A stretch of DNA of 64,000 nt from Marinobacter nanhaiticus D15-8W (lineage in GTDB: Bacteria > Pseudomonadota > Gammaproteobacteria > Pseudomonadales > Oleiphilaceae), in contig NZ_AP028878.1 of the NCBI RefSeq assembly GCF_036511935.1, positions 248,001 through 312,000 of the forward strand, in the 5' to 3' direction. Below the pieces are notes generated by a model, which made no database searches, had not been told where the DNA came from, and saw only the letters and a list, made by a program, of their open reading frames with translations. This document shows, one piece after another, positions 43,414-52,603 of this stretch; within the stretch, counting starts at the first letter, position 1, and the number at the start of each line of letters is the position of its first letter. The position numbers and the translations under genes were made by a program.

Positions 43414-44466
43414 TCAGTTCCTGATGATGTCCGAGGGTTTGGGGGTTTCGGCCGTGCTCACGGGCAAGTGGGGATAGTCCACACTGGGAATGTCACCGGT
43501 CAGCGTACGAAGGAATGCCACGATGGCTTCCACTTCGGTATCCGTCAGCTCCGTACCCAACTGGGCAGAGCCCATAACCGACACCGCTTCCTCCAGGCTC
43601 CAGACAGCCCCAGAGTGAAAGTAAGGTGCGGTCAGCTCGATATTACGCAACGGCGCGGCGCGGAAAACGTACTCATCGGAAGCGGTCTGGGTAACTGCAA
43701 AGCGCCCCTTGTCGCCCTCGGGTAGGATCTCACCTCCCGGACGCGTGACCAGACCGAACGGGAAGTAACTCTGGCCACCGAAGTTGACGCCCGTATGGCA
43801 GCCTGCGCAACCTTTATCCATGAAAAGTGCCAGGCCTTGTTTCTCCTGCTCATCCAGTGCCGTCTCGTCGCCGGCGATAAACTGGTCGAAGCGGGCGTGG
43901 GGCGTGATGAGCGTGGCTTCAAAAGCCTCGATGGCCAAAGCCATGTTGTCGAAGGTGACTGGGTCGGCAGCGTCGGGGAAGGCCTTCTCGAACCGCTCCA
44001 CATACTCGGGCATGCTCTTGAGGGTAGCCACCACACGGTCCGGCGTGCTACTCATCTCGACACCGGCCTGGACCGGTCCCTTGGCCTGTTCGGCCAGGTC
44101 AGGTGCCCGACCATCCCAGAACTGGGCGGCATTGAATACCGCATTGAAGACCGTTGGGGCATTGCGCGGGCCTTTCTGCCAGCCGTGTCCGATTGACGTC
44201 GGCAAGTAGTCGTGACCGCCGGTGCCCACGTTATGACATGTATTGCAACTGATCAGGTGGCTGGACGATAGCCGGGGCTCGAAGAAGAGCATTTTGCCCA
44301 GTTCGACCTTGGCTTTGGTCAGGGTGTTGCCCTCAATTTCTGGCGTCTCGCCCGGGATGGCACCGAACATGGTGCTCGCCCGGTCCCGCAGGTTGGCGCC
44401 GAGGGCGGTCTGAGTGCCCATGGCCAGGAGCAACAGGGCATACAACACGTACTTTAAGGTGTTCAC
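43414..44466 (-). CDS. Di-haem cytochrome c peroxidase (CcpA/MauG family)
   Basis: A 350-residue periplasmic peroxidase that reduces hydrogen peroxide with electrons from small cytochromes c. A signal peptide (TLKYVLYALLLLAMGTQTALG) precedes two haem c sites, CNTCH at residues 74-78 and CAGCH near residue 220. The family core is visible as KVELGKMLFFEPRLSSSHLI and RNAPTVFNAVFNAAQFWDGR, and the late PYFHSGAVWSLEEAV. The GTG at 44466 has GGGAGG 6-7 nt upstream and is preferred to the ATG-equivalent at 44481. An ANR-like box and a short palindrome lie upstream. Confidence 0.92.
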   Translation of the reverse strand: MNTLKYVLYALLLLAMGTQTALGANLRDRASTMFGAIPGETPEIEGNTLTKAKVELGKMLFFEPRLSSSHLISCNTCHNVGTGGHDYLPTSIGHGWQKGPRNAPTVFNAVFNAAQFWDGRAPDLAEQAKGPVQAGVEMSSTPDRVVATLKSMPEYVERFEKAFPDAADPVTFDNMALAIEAFEATLITPHARFDQFIAGDETALDEQEKQGLALFMDKGCAGCHTGVNFGGQSYFPFGLVTRPGGEILPEGDKGRFAVTQTASDEYVFRAAPLRNIELTAPYFHSGAVWSLEEAVSVMGSAQLGTELTDTEVEAIVAFLRTLTGDIPSVDYPHLPVSTAETPKPSDIIRN

Positions 44467-44485
44467 TGTTTTTCCTCCCAAAAGA

Positions 44486-44505
44486 AGCTTACAGAACAGT
44501 AAGCT
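44486..44505. promoter_or_regulatory. Short palindrome before the peroxidase start
   Basis: AGCTTAC and GTAAGCT are perfect 7-bp arms around AGAACA, 20 bp before the GTG. It may be an operator or a small 5' hairpin. Confidence 0.4.
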
Positions 44506-44557
44506 AGCGCCGTTGGACGCGGTGCAGAAGATGCCGGGGGAGGAAGCTGGAGAAAAA

Positions 44558-44571
44558 TTGATCTGGATTAA
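44558..44571. promoter_or_regulatory. ANR/FNR box candidate of the peroxidase gene
   Basis: TTGATCTGGATTAA matches the consensus TTGAT-N4-ATCAA at 9 of 10 informative positions. It lies 92 bp before the start, and cytochrome c peroxidases in related bacteria are commonly induced by ANR/FNR when oxygen is low. Confidence 0.6.
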
Positions 44572-44673
44572 ATGTGTCGCAAATTTTACCGGAAACGGTC
44601 TCGATCCGGCCGGATTTTTGCCGGACTTGGCCTGTAGGCTTCTGAGATCGTCAGAGGCGTAATCAAAAGTGTC

Positions 44674-45111
44674 TCAGCCGGTTGTGCGTCTGGCTTGCCG
44701 TCTGGCAAACCAGCCAAAGAACAGGCTGAGGATGCCGAAGTAAACCGCGGCAATGAAAGCCAGTACCGCCAGCCAGGCTAAAGGCGACAGGGCCCCGAAA
44801 GCACTGGCCAGGGCTGCGGGTGTCCGGGCAAGACCCACATTGCCAATCACCAGTGAAAGGGTCATGACAATGGAGATCAGGAAAGTCACGCCGACACAGC
44901 CCAGGGCCAGGCCGCGTTTTTCCGCCGGTTCCGGCGCCCGCCCCTGCTCCCGCACAAACAGTGAGGCAGTACCGGATCCAGCGCCCAGCAGATAGACAAG
45001 GCTGGCAATCACTCCAAGACTGGTACCGGTGAAGTAGACGATCAGGCTGATGGCAGCCATAAGGGCCACATAAATGGCGCCGAAAAGAATGAAGTAGCGT
45101 TGCAGTTTCAA
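44674..45111 (-). CDS. ABZJ_00895-like small membrane protein
   Basis: A 145-residue protein with four hydrophobic helices (RYFILFGAIYVALMAAISLI first) and a basic C-terminus (FARRQARRTTG). It resembles the ABZJ_00895 family, which has no assigned function. I choose the TTG at 45111 with GGGG 6 nt upstream; the longer open frame (to 45261) would have to run through the terminator of the upstream gene and is soluble there. Transcribed away from the peroxidase gene in the same direction. Confidence 0.65.
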   Translation of the reverse strand: MKLQRYFILFGAIYVALMAAISLIVYFTGTSLGVIASLVYLLGAGSGTASLFVREQGRAPEPAEKRGLALGCVGVTFLISIVMTLSLVIGNVGLARTPAALASAFGALSPLAWLAVLAFIAAVYFGILSLFFGWFARRQARRTTG

Positions 45112-45210
45112 GGTAATCCCCAGCACACGGACAGGTTTCTTATTGTGATGAACTCTAGTGAGGAACCAGCATAGGGAAAAGCCATGCGTCGTGCCATGAT
45201 TGAGTGACAC

Positions 45211-45237
45211 AAATAAAGACGCCCGCGTGACGCGGGC
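45211..45237 (-). terminator. Intrinsic terminator after the PF10118-type hydrolase gene
   Basis: On the minus strand GCCCGCGT and ACGCGGGC (45221-45237, one-base loop centre) are followed by the U-rich GTCTTTATTTG. It lies 21 bp after the hydrolase stop and separates that gene from the small membrane protein gene. Confidence 0.7.
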
Positions 45238-45257
45238 GCGGGAAGAGGGCGACAGGC

Positions 45258-46151
45258 TCACTGTAAGGTTCGACGGTTGCCATTGCGATACTGTGGCGCG
45301 ATATGTTCGTTGATCTCGCGTTTGAAGCGGGCGATCAGCTCACTGTTGTCGTGCTGCCAGGGGTGAAAGCCAGGCTTGAAGTAATCCAGCCAGGTGGGAA
45401 TCAGGCTGGAGAAGACGCCGCCCTTGCCCCACATGCGCCACATACCTTTGCCCACATCTTTCAAAGAGAGATTGCGCTTGTCGTTCCACATCATGCGTGT
45501 GGTGAAATAGGTGGTCATGACACCCAGCAGCGCGGTGCTGAGGATCTGGTAGAACGACCGCTCCAGATAAGTACCGCCGACCTGCTGGAACACGTCGTAG
45601 GTCACCGCCTTGTGCTCGGTTTCCTCGATGGCATGCCAGACCCACAGCGGGCGCATGGTCTCGTGCATGTCTTCGCGCACGTCGTCCCGCTCCAGCAGCA
45701 TATCGGCCATCATCGCCGTCATGTGCTCCAGCGCGCAGGTTACGGCAAGCTGGTGGCGTTTCGGCAGGCGCTTACCGAAACCGTCCAGCAGCAGGCGCAG
45801 GTGGTGTTCCAACTCCTCCACCGGCATATCCTGGTCCCGCACATGCTGGTTCATGGCGATGTGCTCCAGTGAATGCATGGCTTCCTGCCCGATAAAGCCA
45901 GCCACCTCTTTCTTGAGGTCCGGATCCTCGATCTGGTCGCGAAAGTAGCGCACGGAATCGACGAAGTACTGCTCACCCTGGGGGAAAAGCACCGATAGCG
46001 CGTTCATCATGTGGCTCAGGAACGGGCTGTTGTCGAGCCAGTAACGGGGCACCTGCTCGTCGAACTCGAAGCCCATGCGCTGGGGCTTGATATCCACGTG
46101 TTCGGGTTTACGGACCATGGGCTTCTTGTCGGCGGTCGATGTTCTCAGCAT
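45258..46151 (-). CDS. Metal-dependent hydrolase of the PF10118 family
   Basis: A 297-residue helical protein. Candidate di-metal ligands are spread in the family pattern: FIGQEAMHSLEHIAMN, LEHMTAMMAD and HAIEETEHKAVTYDVF carry paired Glu and His residues like ferritin-type sites. The annotated family name is metal-dependent hydrolase, but the residues would also suit an oxygenase-like di-iron centre; function is not established. AGGAGG is 4 nt before the ATG. It diverges from an AraC regulator of the PF12625 type, which may control it. Confidence 0.85.
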   Translation of the reverse strand: MLRTSTADKKPMVRKPEHVDIKPQRMGFEFDEQVPRYWLDNSPFLSHMMNALSVLFPQGEQYFVDSVRYFRDQIEDPDLKKEVAGFIGQEAMHSLEHIAMNQHVRDQDMPVEELEHHLRLLLDGFGKRLPKRHQLAVTCALEHMTAMMADMLLERDDVREDMHETMRPLWVWHAIEETEHKAVTYDVFQQVGGTYLERSFYQILSTALLGVMTTYFTTRMMWNDKRNLSLKDVGKGMWRMWGKGGVFSSLIPTWLDYFKPGFHPWQHDNSELIARFKREINEHIAPQYRNGNRRTLQ

Positions 46152-46471
46152 TAATCCTCCTATGCGCCGGATGACGGCGCTGATGCCGGAAAGGATGTTG
46201 CAGGCTTGTCGGAACAGGTTCAGTGCCGCAAAACACCCCTTGATGTCATGGGTCCAGTGTCAGCGCTGCAAGCATTTCGAACCATGCGCAAAGGGGACGC
46301 CGGTCGTGGATGATAGGCCAGGCCCGGCCCGGATTGACCGGAAAGACAGGAAATCCGGGCGCTACGCCAAATCGACGGGGGTGAGTGCTCTGATAGCATC
46401 GAGTTGTCGATGTCCTGCCGGCATGTTGATCGACCGATATGCCGTTAACTGCACTTGCAAAAGGATTCCGG
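46152..46471. other. Divergent promoter region of the hydrolase and AraC genes
   Basis: A 320-bp gap with no gene. It has a perfect GCGCCG/CGGCGC repeat (46164-46180) next to the hydrolase start and a short ATCGA/TCGAT repeat at about 46399-46411 near the AraC start. No promoter elements are clear enough to call. Confidence 0.4.
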
Positions 46472-47578
46472 ATGGCCAAGGTCAACGCCGATAAAGAACG
46501 CCAGATGCTGGGGCTTTTCCTGCTGCCCGGTGTCTATTTGAGGGTGTTGGGCGATACCGTCAAACGTCTGGGATTCGACGATCGACGGCTCTACGAAGGC
46601 ATGGATTTCGCAGCCGCTGACCTGCAGGCGGCCGACAGCCGGGTTTTCGTGACCGATGCCATCATCTTCGCCGATCGTGCCGTGGCAATGGCAGGTCACA
46701 AGGGATTGAGCTTCGCCCTGGCGCGGGAGCTGCGAGTCACCATCCACGGCACGCTGGGTTTCGCCGCCCTGACCAGCCCGACTGTAGGCGGCGCGCTGGA
46801 CTCCGTGCGCCGCTATCTCAAGCTTCGCGCGCCATTCCTGAGTATGGTCATGCGCGACACCGGCGAACAGGTGCTGGTCCAGCTCAAAACCGAATTCGAG
46901 GTACCTACTCTCTATCATTTCCTCGCGGAAACCGTGATGGCCACCCTGGTTCTGTTATGTGAGCAACTGGTGGACCGTGAGAGCGCCGAGCAGTTGGGTT
47001 TTGAGCTAAAGGACGGCAAGCTGCCCGGGGTTTCAGGGCGCCTGACCTGTGCCGAACCCGCCTATTACAAGGACTACGCCTACCAATTACCGATTCGCTT
47101 CGAGTACGGTCGTGACGCGGAGATGCTTATTTTCCCCAAGCACTTCCTCGATATCCCCATGCGTCTGGCGGATGCAGATGCGTCGGAGATGGCCCGCAGC
47201 CAGTGCGAGTTCGAGTTACAGAAGGCGCTCAGGGAACAGGGTGATATCGTGCTGGCGATCCGGAACATGCTGCATGTCATGCCCGGCCCCCTGCCGTCGC
47301 TGGAGGACATGGCCGAGCGTTTCTGCGTATCTTCGCGTACGCTCAAACGGCGGCTGGCGGACCGCGATACCACCTACCGGGAAATCGTCGAATCGGTGCT
47401 CAAGGACCGGGCCATCCAGCTTTTGCGCTATACCAATCAAACGATTAGCGAAATTGCCTACGAGCTGGGTTATGCTGATCTCTCCAATTTCAGTCGTGCC
47501 TTCCGCAAGTGGACCGGCAAGTCTGCCAGCGAATTCCGCGAAGGCTGGCCGGACCCTGCGCCGGAACTGGGCCCCTGA
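46472..47578 (+). CDS. AraC-family regulator with PF12625-type N-terminal domain
   Basis: A 368-residue paralogue of the regulator at 39382. The N-terminal part reads LARELRVTIHGTLGFAALTS and YLKLRAPFLSMV, closely matching the paralogue's LASELRLPLHGALGIAAMNS and YLSLRAPHLRIF. The C-terminal HTH pair is MAERFCVSSRTLKRRL and ISEIAYELGYADLSNFSRAF. ATG 46472 has AAGGA 6 nt upstream. Divergent from the PF10118 gene, a usual arrangement for an activator and its target. The effector is unknown, perhaps a lipid-derived molecule as in related regulators. Confidence 0.9.
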   Translation: MAKVNADKERQMLGLFLLPGVYLRVLGDTVKRLGFDDRRLYEGMDFAAADLQAADSRVFVTDAIIFADRAVAMAGHKGLSFALARELRVTIHGTLGFAALTSPTVGGALDSVRRYLKLRAPFLSMVMRDTGEQVLVQLKTEFEVPTLYHFLAETVMATLVLLCEQLVDRESAEQLGFELKDGKLPGVSGRLTCAEPAYYKDYAYQLPIRFEYGRDAEMLIFPKHFLDIPMRLADADASEMARSQCEFELQKALREQGDIVLAIRNMLHVMPGPLPSLEDMAERFCVSSRTLKRRLADRDTTYREIVESVLKDRAIQLLRYTNQTISEIAYELGYADLSNFSRAFRKWTGKSASEFREGWPDPAPELGP

Positions 47579-47716
47579 CCCACCGGTCTTGCATGCCGGC
47601 GGAAGGATAGCGACTGGACCTCGTTGATAAGGAGCCCCTGATCAAGCCTGTTGGCGATGACGACCTGCAGATGCCAAACAGCTTAATCCTGGGTTTCTCT
47701 GGCTGGAGATGATCGA

Positions 47717-48118
47717 ATGCCGCAGACAGATACGCACAGCAAGCTGTTTGGCTATTTGCTCTGGATTTTCGGTTTCCTGGGGGCGCACCGTTTCTATTAC
47801 GGCAAGCCAGTCACCGGGACCATCTGGTTCTTCACCCTCGGCCTGCTTTTTGTCGGCTGGATCATCGACCTGTTCCTGATTCCAGGTATGGACCGTGAAG
47901 CCGATATCCGTTTCCGTGGCGGTGATACCAGCTACAACATTGCCTGGGTGCTGCTTACCTTTCTCGGGGTTTTCGGCGTACACCGCATGTATATGGGTAA
48001 GTGGATCACGGGCATTATCTATCTGCTGACCGGCGGTCTCTTCCTCATTGGTGTGCTCTATGATTTCTGGACGCTCAACGACCAGATCTCAGTCAAGAAT
48101 GCCTCTGTGCTGGATTGA
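47717..48118 (+). CDS. TM2-domain membrane protein
   Basis: A 133-residue protein with two copies of the TM2 module: KLFGYLLWIFGFLGAHRFYY then GKPVTGTIWFFTLGLLFVGW, and AWVLLTFLGVFGVHRMYMGK then WITGIIYLLTGGLFLIGVLY. Each has the GxHRxYxGK turn between helices. The family has no settled function in bacteria. A good hairpin follows the gene. Confidence 0.88.
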   Translation: MPQTDTHSKLFGYLLWIFGFLGAHRFYYGKPVTGTIWFFTLGLLFVGWIIDLFLIPGMDREADIRFRGGDTSYNIAWVLLTFLGVFGVHRMYMGKWITGIIYLLTGGLFLIGVLYDFWTLNDQISVKNASVLD

Positions 48119-48135
48119 TACGCCTACCTCCCCCT

Positions 48136-48159
48136 CGTGAGCGGTTGCGGCCGCTCACG
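48136..48159 (+). terminator. Hairpin after the TM2 gene
   Basis: CGTGAGCGG (48136-48144) and CCGCTCACG (48151-48159) form a 9-bp stem with a 6-nt loop, followed by GTGTCTTAT, which is only weakly T-rich. Confidence 0.55.
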
Positions 48160-48312
48160 GTGTCTTATCCATAGATTTTCGTTATCACTCCTGTCTTGCA
48201 TCTTCACCCGTGAACTCATGATCGGTTAGTCCGGTCTGTCATTATGTGCGTAAACGATATAAATCTTGCCTTGATTCCACTTTGACCGACGACAATGAAC
48301 CAAGGAGAGGCC

Positions 48313-49434
48313 GTGCAGTCCAATGGGAGGATATCCACACTGCTTACGGTGCTGCTTCTCGTCGCAAGCTTTAACTGCCGGGCGCAGGACTATCCCGGCG
48401 TACAACTGGCCGACGTAAAGCGCACCACCATCATCGATGAAGTCCGCCTCAACGGGACCGTCAATGCCTTGCGCAGCTCCAACCTGTCGACGGCTGTTGC
48501 CGGCCTGGTCGAGACCATCCATGTCGATGCGGGGGACCGGGTGGACCCGGGCGAGGAACTGATCCATCTCGACGACGAACTGGAACGTCATGCCCTCGAG
48601 AGCGCCCAGGCAGAAACCCGGGCCGCGCGGGAACGGCTGCAGGATGCCGAGCGTCGTCTGCGCGAGGCCCGTTCGGTCGGCGCCGGGCGCAACATTGCGG
48701 AGACGGAGGTGCTTTCCCGCGAGAGCGAAGTGGCCACCACCCGGGCGGAAGTGGCGCGCCTTGAGGCCCAGCAGGCACGGCAGGCGTCCCTGGTTGCAAG
48801 GCACAGCCTGAAGGCGCCTTTCGCCGGGGTCATCAGCGCCCGCAATAGCGATCTCGGTGAATGGGTGGAACCGGGCGACGCCTTGCTCATGCTGGTGGAT
48901 ACCGACCATCTGCGCCTGGATTTCCAGGTACCCCAGGACTACTTCGCCCTGCTCGACGAACAGACCGAGCTGCTGGTTGGCCGCCGCACCACGGCCGAAA
49001 AAGCCGACCTGCAAACGGCCGAGGATGACCCCTACGCCCAACAGGTCAGCGCGACCATCGACAAGGCCCTCCCGGTCAGCGATCCCCAGGTCCGTACGTT
49101 CCTGCTGCGCGCCCATGTACCGGACCAGATCAAACTCCTGCCTGGCATGGCGGTAACGGCAGTACTACGGGTCAATACCGGCGAGGAAGGCCTGACCGTG
49201 CCGCGGGATGCCATCAATCGCTACCCCCAGGGTCGTACGACGGTCTGGATTGCGGAGCCGGCGGGGGATGAGGTTTTCGACGTTCGCGAACAGCGTGTGG
49301 ACATCGGTATCGGCTTTGCTGACCGCGTGGTGGTTCGCGGCGGCCTGACCGGTGACGAACGGGTCGTATCCCGGGGTAACGAAGCGCTCAGCGGCGGCAT
49401 GAAAGTTACCCTGTCGGAACGGGAGGCTGACTGA
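48313..49434 (+). CDS. RND efflux periplasmic adaptor (membrane fusion protein)
   Basis: A 373-residue adaptor. A signal peptide (ISTLLTVLLLVASFNCRA) is followed by the first half of the lipoyl domain (AGLVETIHVDAGDRVDPGEE), a coiled-coil hairpin (ETRAARERLQDAERRLREAR) and the second lipoyl half (HSLKAPFAGVISARNSDLGE). A beta-barrel and a membrane-proximal domain end the protein. The GTG at 48313 has AAGGAGAGG upstream and is preferred to ATG 48295. Its stop overlaps the permease start (TGATG). No outer-membrane factor gene is beside it, so the complex would use a TolC encoded elsewhere. Confidence 0.9.
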   Translation: MQSNGRISTLLTVLLLVASFNCRAQDYPGVQLADVKRTTIIDEVRLNGTVNALRSSNLSTAVAGLVETIHVDAGDRVDPGEELIHLDDELERHALESAQAETRAARERLQDAERRLREARSVGAGRNIAETEVLSRESEVATTRAEVARLEAQQARQASLVARHSLKAPFAGVISARNSDLGEWVEPGDALLMLVDTDHLRLDFQVPQDYFALLDEQTELLVGRRTTAEKADLQTAEDDPYAQQVSATIDKALPVSDPQVRTFLLRAHVPDQIKLLPGMAVTAVLRVNTGEEGLTVPRDAINRYPQGRTTVWIAEPAGDEVFDVREQRVDIGIGFADRVVVRGGLTGDERVVSRGNEALSGGMKVTLSEREAD

Positions 49435-52400
49435 TGTTCGCCGGCGTCATCCGCCACGGGACCCTGGTCACGGTCGTCGCGCTCATTATCGCGGTACTCG
49501 GGATCGCCGCAGCGATGCAGATCCCCGTGCAGATGATCCCCGATCTGGAAGTCCGCACGATCACTGTGGAAACCAGCTGGCCCGGCGCCACACCACAGGA
49601 TATCGAAAAGGAGATCCTGATCGAGCAGGAGCGCTTCCTGCGTAACGTGCCCAACCTGAGCAGGATGGAGTCCACCGCCGAGACCGGGTCGGCGGAAATC
49701 GAGTTGGAGTTTCCTTTCGGCGTCGATATTACCGAAACCCTGATTGAGGTGAACAACGCCCTGAGCCAGGTGGCCGACTACCCGGAAAACGTGGACGAGC
49801 CGCGTATCGTGGCCACATCGTTTTCCGCCAATGCCTTCATGTATTTCCGGGTGTCGCCCCTGCCCGGCAATCCACGGCAGCTGGACATGGACCTGATGCA
49901 GGACTTCATCGAGGAGCGCGTCCGGCCCCGTATGGAGAGCGTGCCCGGTGTGTCCGAAGTCAGTGTCGGTGGCGGTGCCCAGCGCCAGATGCAGATCATC
50001 GTCGACGAACAGCGCCTCAACCAGCGTGGACTGAGCCTGGTGGACCTGCGCGATGCCATCACCGCGCGCAACCGCGATATTTCCGGTGGAGAGCTTGAAG
50101 CCGGCAAGCGGCGTTACCTGCTGCGTACGGTCGGGCGTTTCGACGACATAAACTCGCTGCAACAGCTCGTCGTTGCCCGCCAGGGCGATGCCGTGGTGCG
50201 CCTGGGCGAAGTGGCCACGGTCAGGCAGGACCACTCCCGGCTGCGTGAGCTCTCCTTCGTCAACGGACGCAAGGTGATCGGCCTGCAGGTGCGGCGCGAG
50301 ACCGGATCCAACGTCATCCGCATCAAGCACGCGATGATGGATCAGGTGGCGACGATCAACCGGGAGGTGCTCGAGCCCGAAGGCATGGTACTGGAACTGA
50401 CCGCGGACGATGCGCGCTACGTGGAAGCCTCGGTTGCCAATGTCTGGACCAACCTGGGCATCGGTGCGGTATTCGCCACCCTGGTGATGTACCTGTTCCT
50501 GCGTTCGGCGCGGGCGACTTTTGTCGGTGTGATGGGTGTCCCCCTGTGTGCGATCGTGGCGTTCCTCGGACTGCTGATCACCGGTCGCACGATCAACGTC
50601 ATTTCGCTGGCCGGTGTTGCATTCGCCATCGGCATGACCGTCGACAACAGTATCGTGGTGCTGGAGAACATCGAGCGCCATCGCCGCCTGGGACTGGACC
50701 GGTTCGAATCGGCACTCAAGGGGGTGATGGAGGTCTGGCCGGCGGTGCTGGCGTCCACCATGACCACCATCCTGGTGTTCCTGCCGATCGTGTTTATCGA
50801 GGAAGAAGCCGGTCAGCTATACTCGGACGTGGCCATTGCCATTTCCTCGGCCATCGTTGCCTCCATGCTGGTGGCGGTGACGCTTATTCCCACCTTGTCT
50901 GCTCGACTCGAATTCTCGAAAACCGGTCTGGGCGGCGAGGGGGCCAGGCGCAGCCGTTGGTCGGAGACGATCATGGGGATGGTACGCTGGCTGATTGCAG
51001 GCCCAACACGCCGTGCCATGACGATTGGCGGAACCTTCCTGGCCAGTTTCCTGATCATCTACTTCCTGACGCCGCCGGCCGAATACCTGCCGGAAGGCGA
51101 GGAACCCAAGACCTTTGCCTCCATGAACGCACCGCCCGGCTACAACCTGTCGGAAATGAACAGGATCGCCCAACAGGTGGAAGACTATTTCATGCCCCAC
51201 GTGGGCGCGGACGGTTCCGCGTATGCTGCGGGCGAGACGCCGGTGCCACCGATGGCTTACCTGAACATGCAGGTGACGACCAGCTCGATCCGAATCATCA
51301 CCGAGTCGATCAATCCCAGCCAGATCGAGCCGTTGATGGATGCGATTACCCGTTTCTACGAACAGTTTCCCGGTATGCGGGCGTTCGCCGCCAAGGGGTC
51401 GATCATCTCCAGTAACGATGCAGGCACCCGCAGCATCACGCTCGACATTTCCGGTCCGGAACTGGCACCGGTCTATAACGCCGCCAATGCCGCCTATGGC
51501 AGAGCCCAGGAGATCTTCGACCAACCCCGTATCCAGAGTCAGCCGTCCACACTGACCCTGGCCCAGCCGCTGATCCAGATCCTTCCGGACTGGGATCGTG
51601 TTGCCGAACTGGGTCTGGACGCCGAGGCTGTGGGCTTCTCGGTAGCAGCCCTGACTGATGGGACCTACGTGGATGACTTCTTTCTCGATGACGACAAGAT
51701 CGACATCTATCTCTACGGTGACGAGGGCGGTAATCCCTCGCTGGCGGCGCTTCCAGACACGCTTATACACACGCCAGAGGGAGCTACCCTACCCTTGACA
51801 AGCATCGCGCAGATCGAAGAGACCGTGGATACGAGCACCGTAAGGCGGGTGGATGGGCGTCGAACCGTGACCCTGAGCGTCATCCCACCGGAGAGCGTAG
51901 CCCTGGAAACAGGGGTGCAGCGGGTTCGCACCGAATTGCTTGATCACATGCGCCAGAACGGCGAACTGCCGGCTTCGGTCAGTGTCGATATCTCCGGAGC
52001 CAGCGACCAGCTCAACGCCACCCAGGACGCGCTGAGTGGCAACTTCATCATCGCCATCGTTATTGTCTACCTGTTGCTGGTGGCGATTTTCGCCCACTGG
52101 GGCTATCCGCTGCTGATCATGACCACGATTCCCCTGGGCATCGCCGGCGGTATTGTCGGCCTGGCGCTGATGAACCTGGTGGGTGGCCTGTTGCCTCTGA
52201 TCGGCCTGCAGCCGTTGAGTCAGCCGTTCGATATGATCACCATGCTGGGTTTCCTGATCCTGATGGGGACGGTGGTGAACAATCCGATCCTGGTGGTGGA
52301 CCAGGCGCGTCAGAACCTGAGACAAAAGGGCGTAACCGCAGTGCAGGCGGTGGGTGAGGCGGTGGAAACCCGCCTGCGGCCTATCGCCATGACCACGCTC

Positions 52401-52598
52401 ACCACGGTCTGCGGACTGTCACCGTTGGTGTTCCTGCCCGGTGAAGGCACCGAACTCTACCGGGGCGTTGGCGCGATTGTCTTGTTTGGCCTTATGGGCG
52501 CGGCCACCGTGACGGTGACGTTCCTGCCGGCGCTGACGGTTTTTGTATTGGGGTGGACGAACAGGAACCGGAGCGGCGTGGACGCCGCTCCGGCGTGA
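49434..52598 (+). CDS. RND efflux permease (HAE1/AcrB-like)
   Basis: A 1054-residue inner-membrane proton-driven pump with two halves, each of six helices plus a large periplasmic loop. The N-terminus has IPVQMIPDLEVRTITVETSW and PGATPQDIEKEI. The proton-relay aspartate in helix 4 appears in AFAIGMTVDNSIVVLENIER, and the second half carries GFLILMGTVVNNPILVVDQA. The sequence class is that of broad-range exporters rather than heavy-metal pumps, but the substrate is unknown. The last codons form a long GC hairpin that spans to the stop. Confidence 0.92.
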   Translation: MFAGVIRHGTLVTVVALIIAVLGIAAAMQIPVQMIPDLEVRTITVETSWPGATPQDIEKEILIEQERFLRNVPNLSRMESTAETGSAEIELEFPFGVDITETLIEVNNALSQVADYPENVDEPRIVATSFSANAFMYFRVSPLPGNPRQLDMDLMQDFIEERVRPRMESVPGVSEVSVGGGAQRQMQIIVDEQRLNQRGLSLVDLRDAITARNRDISGGELEAGKRRYLLRTVGRFDDINSLQQLVVARQGDAVVRLGEVATVRQDHSRLRELSFVNGRKVIGLQVRRETGSNVIRIKHAMMDQVATINREVLEPEGMVLELTADDARYVEASVANVWTNLGIGAVFATLVMYLFLRSARATFVGVMGVPLCAIVAFLGLLITGRTINVISLAGVAFAIGMTVDNSIVVLENIERHRRLGLDRFESALKGVMEVWPAVLASTMTTILVFLPIVFIEEEAGQLYSDVAIAISSAIVASMLVAVTLIPTLSARLEFSKTGLGGEGARRSRWSETIMGMVRWLIAGPTRRAMTIGGTFLASFLIIYFLTPPAEYLPEGEEPKTFASMNAPPGYNLSEMNRIAQQVEDYFMPHVGADGSAYAAGETPVPPMAYLNMQVTTSSIRIITESINPSQIEPLMDAITRFYEQFPGMRAFAAKGSIISSNDAGTRSITLDISGPELAPVYNAANAAYGRAQEIFDQPRIQSQPSTLTLAQPLIQILPDWDRVAELGLDAEAVGFSVAALTDGTYVDDFFLDDDKIDIYLYGDEGGNPSLAALPDTLIHTPEGATLPLTSIAQIEETVDTSTVRRVDGRRTVTLSVIPPESVALETGVQRVRTELLDHMRQNGELPASVSVDISGASDQLNATQDALSGNFIIAIVIVYLLLVAIFAHWGYPLLIMTTIPLGIAGGIVGLALMNLVGGLLPLIGLQPLSQPFDMITMLGFLILMGTVVNNPILVVDQARQNLRQKGVTAVQAVGEAVETRLRPIAMTTLTTVCGLSPLVFLPGEGTELYRGVGAIVLFGLMGAATVTVTFLPALTVFVLGWTNRNRSGVDAAPA
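52568..52593. terminator. Hairpin inside the 3' end of the RND gene
   Basis: CCGGAGCGGCG and CGCCGCTCCGG are perfect 11-bp arms with a TGGA loop. The structure ends 3 nt before the stop codon and sits between convergent genes. It has no U-tract on either side, so it may act in both directions weakly or protect the mRNA end. Confidence 0.45.
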
Positions 52599-52603
52599 CA
52601 TTG

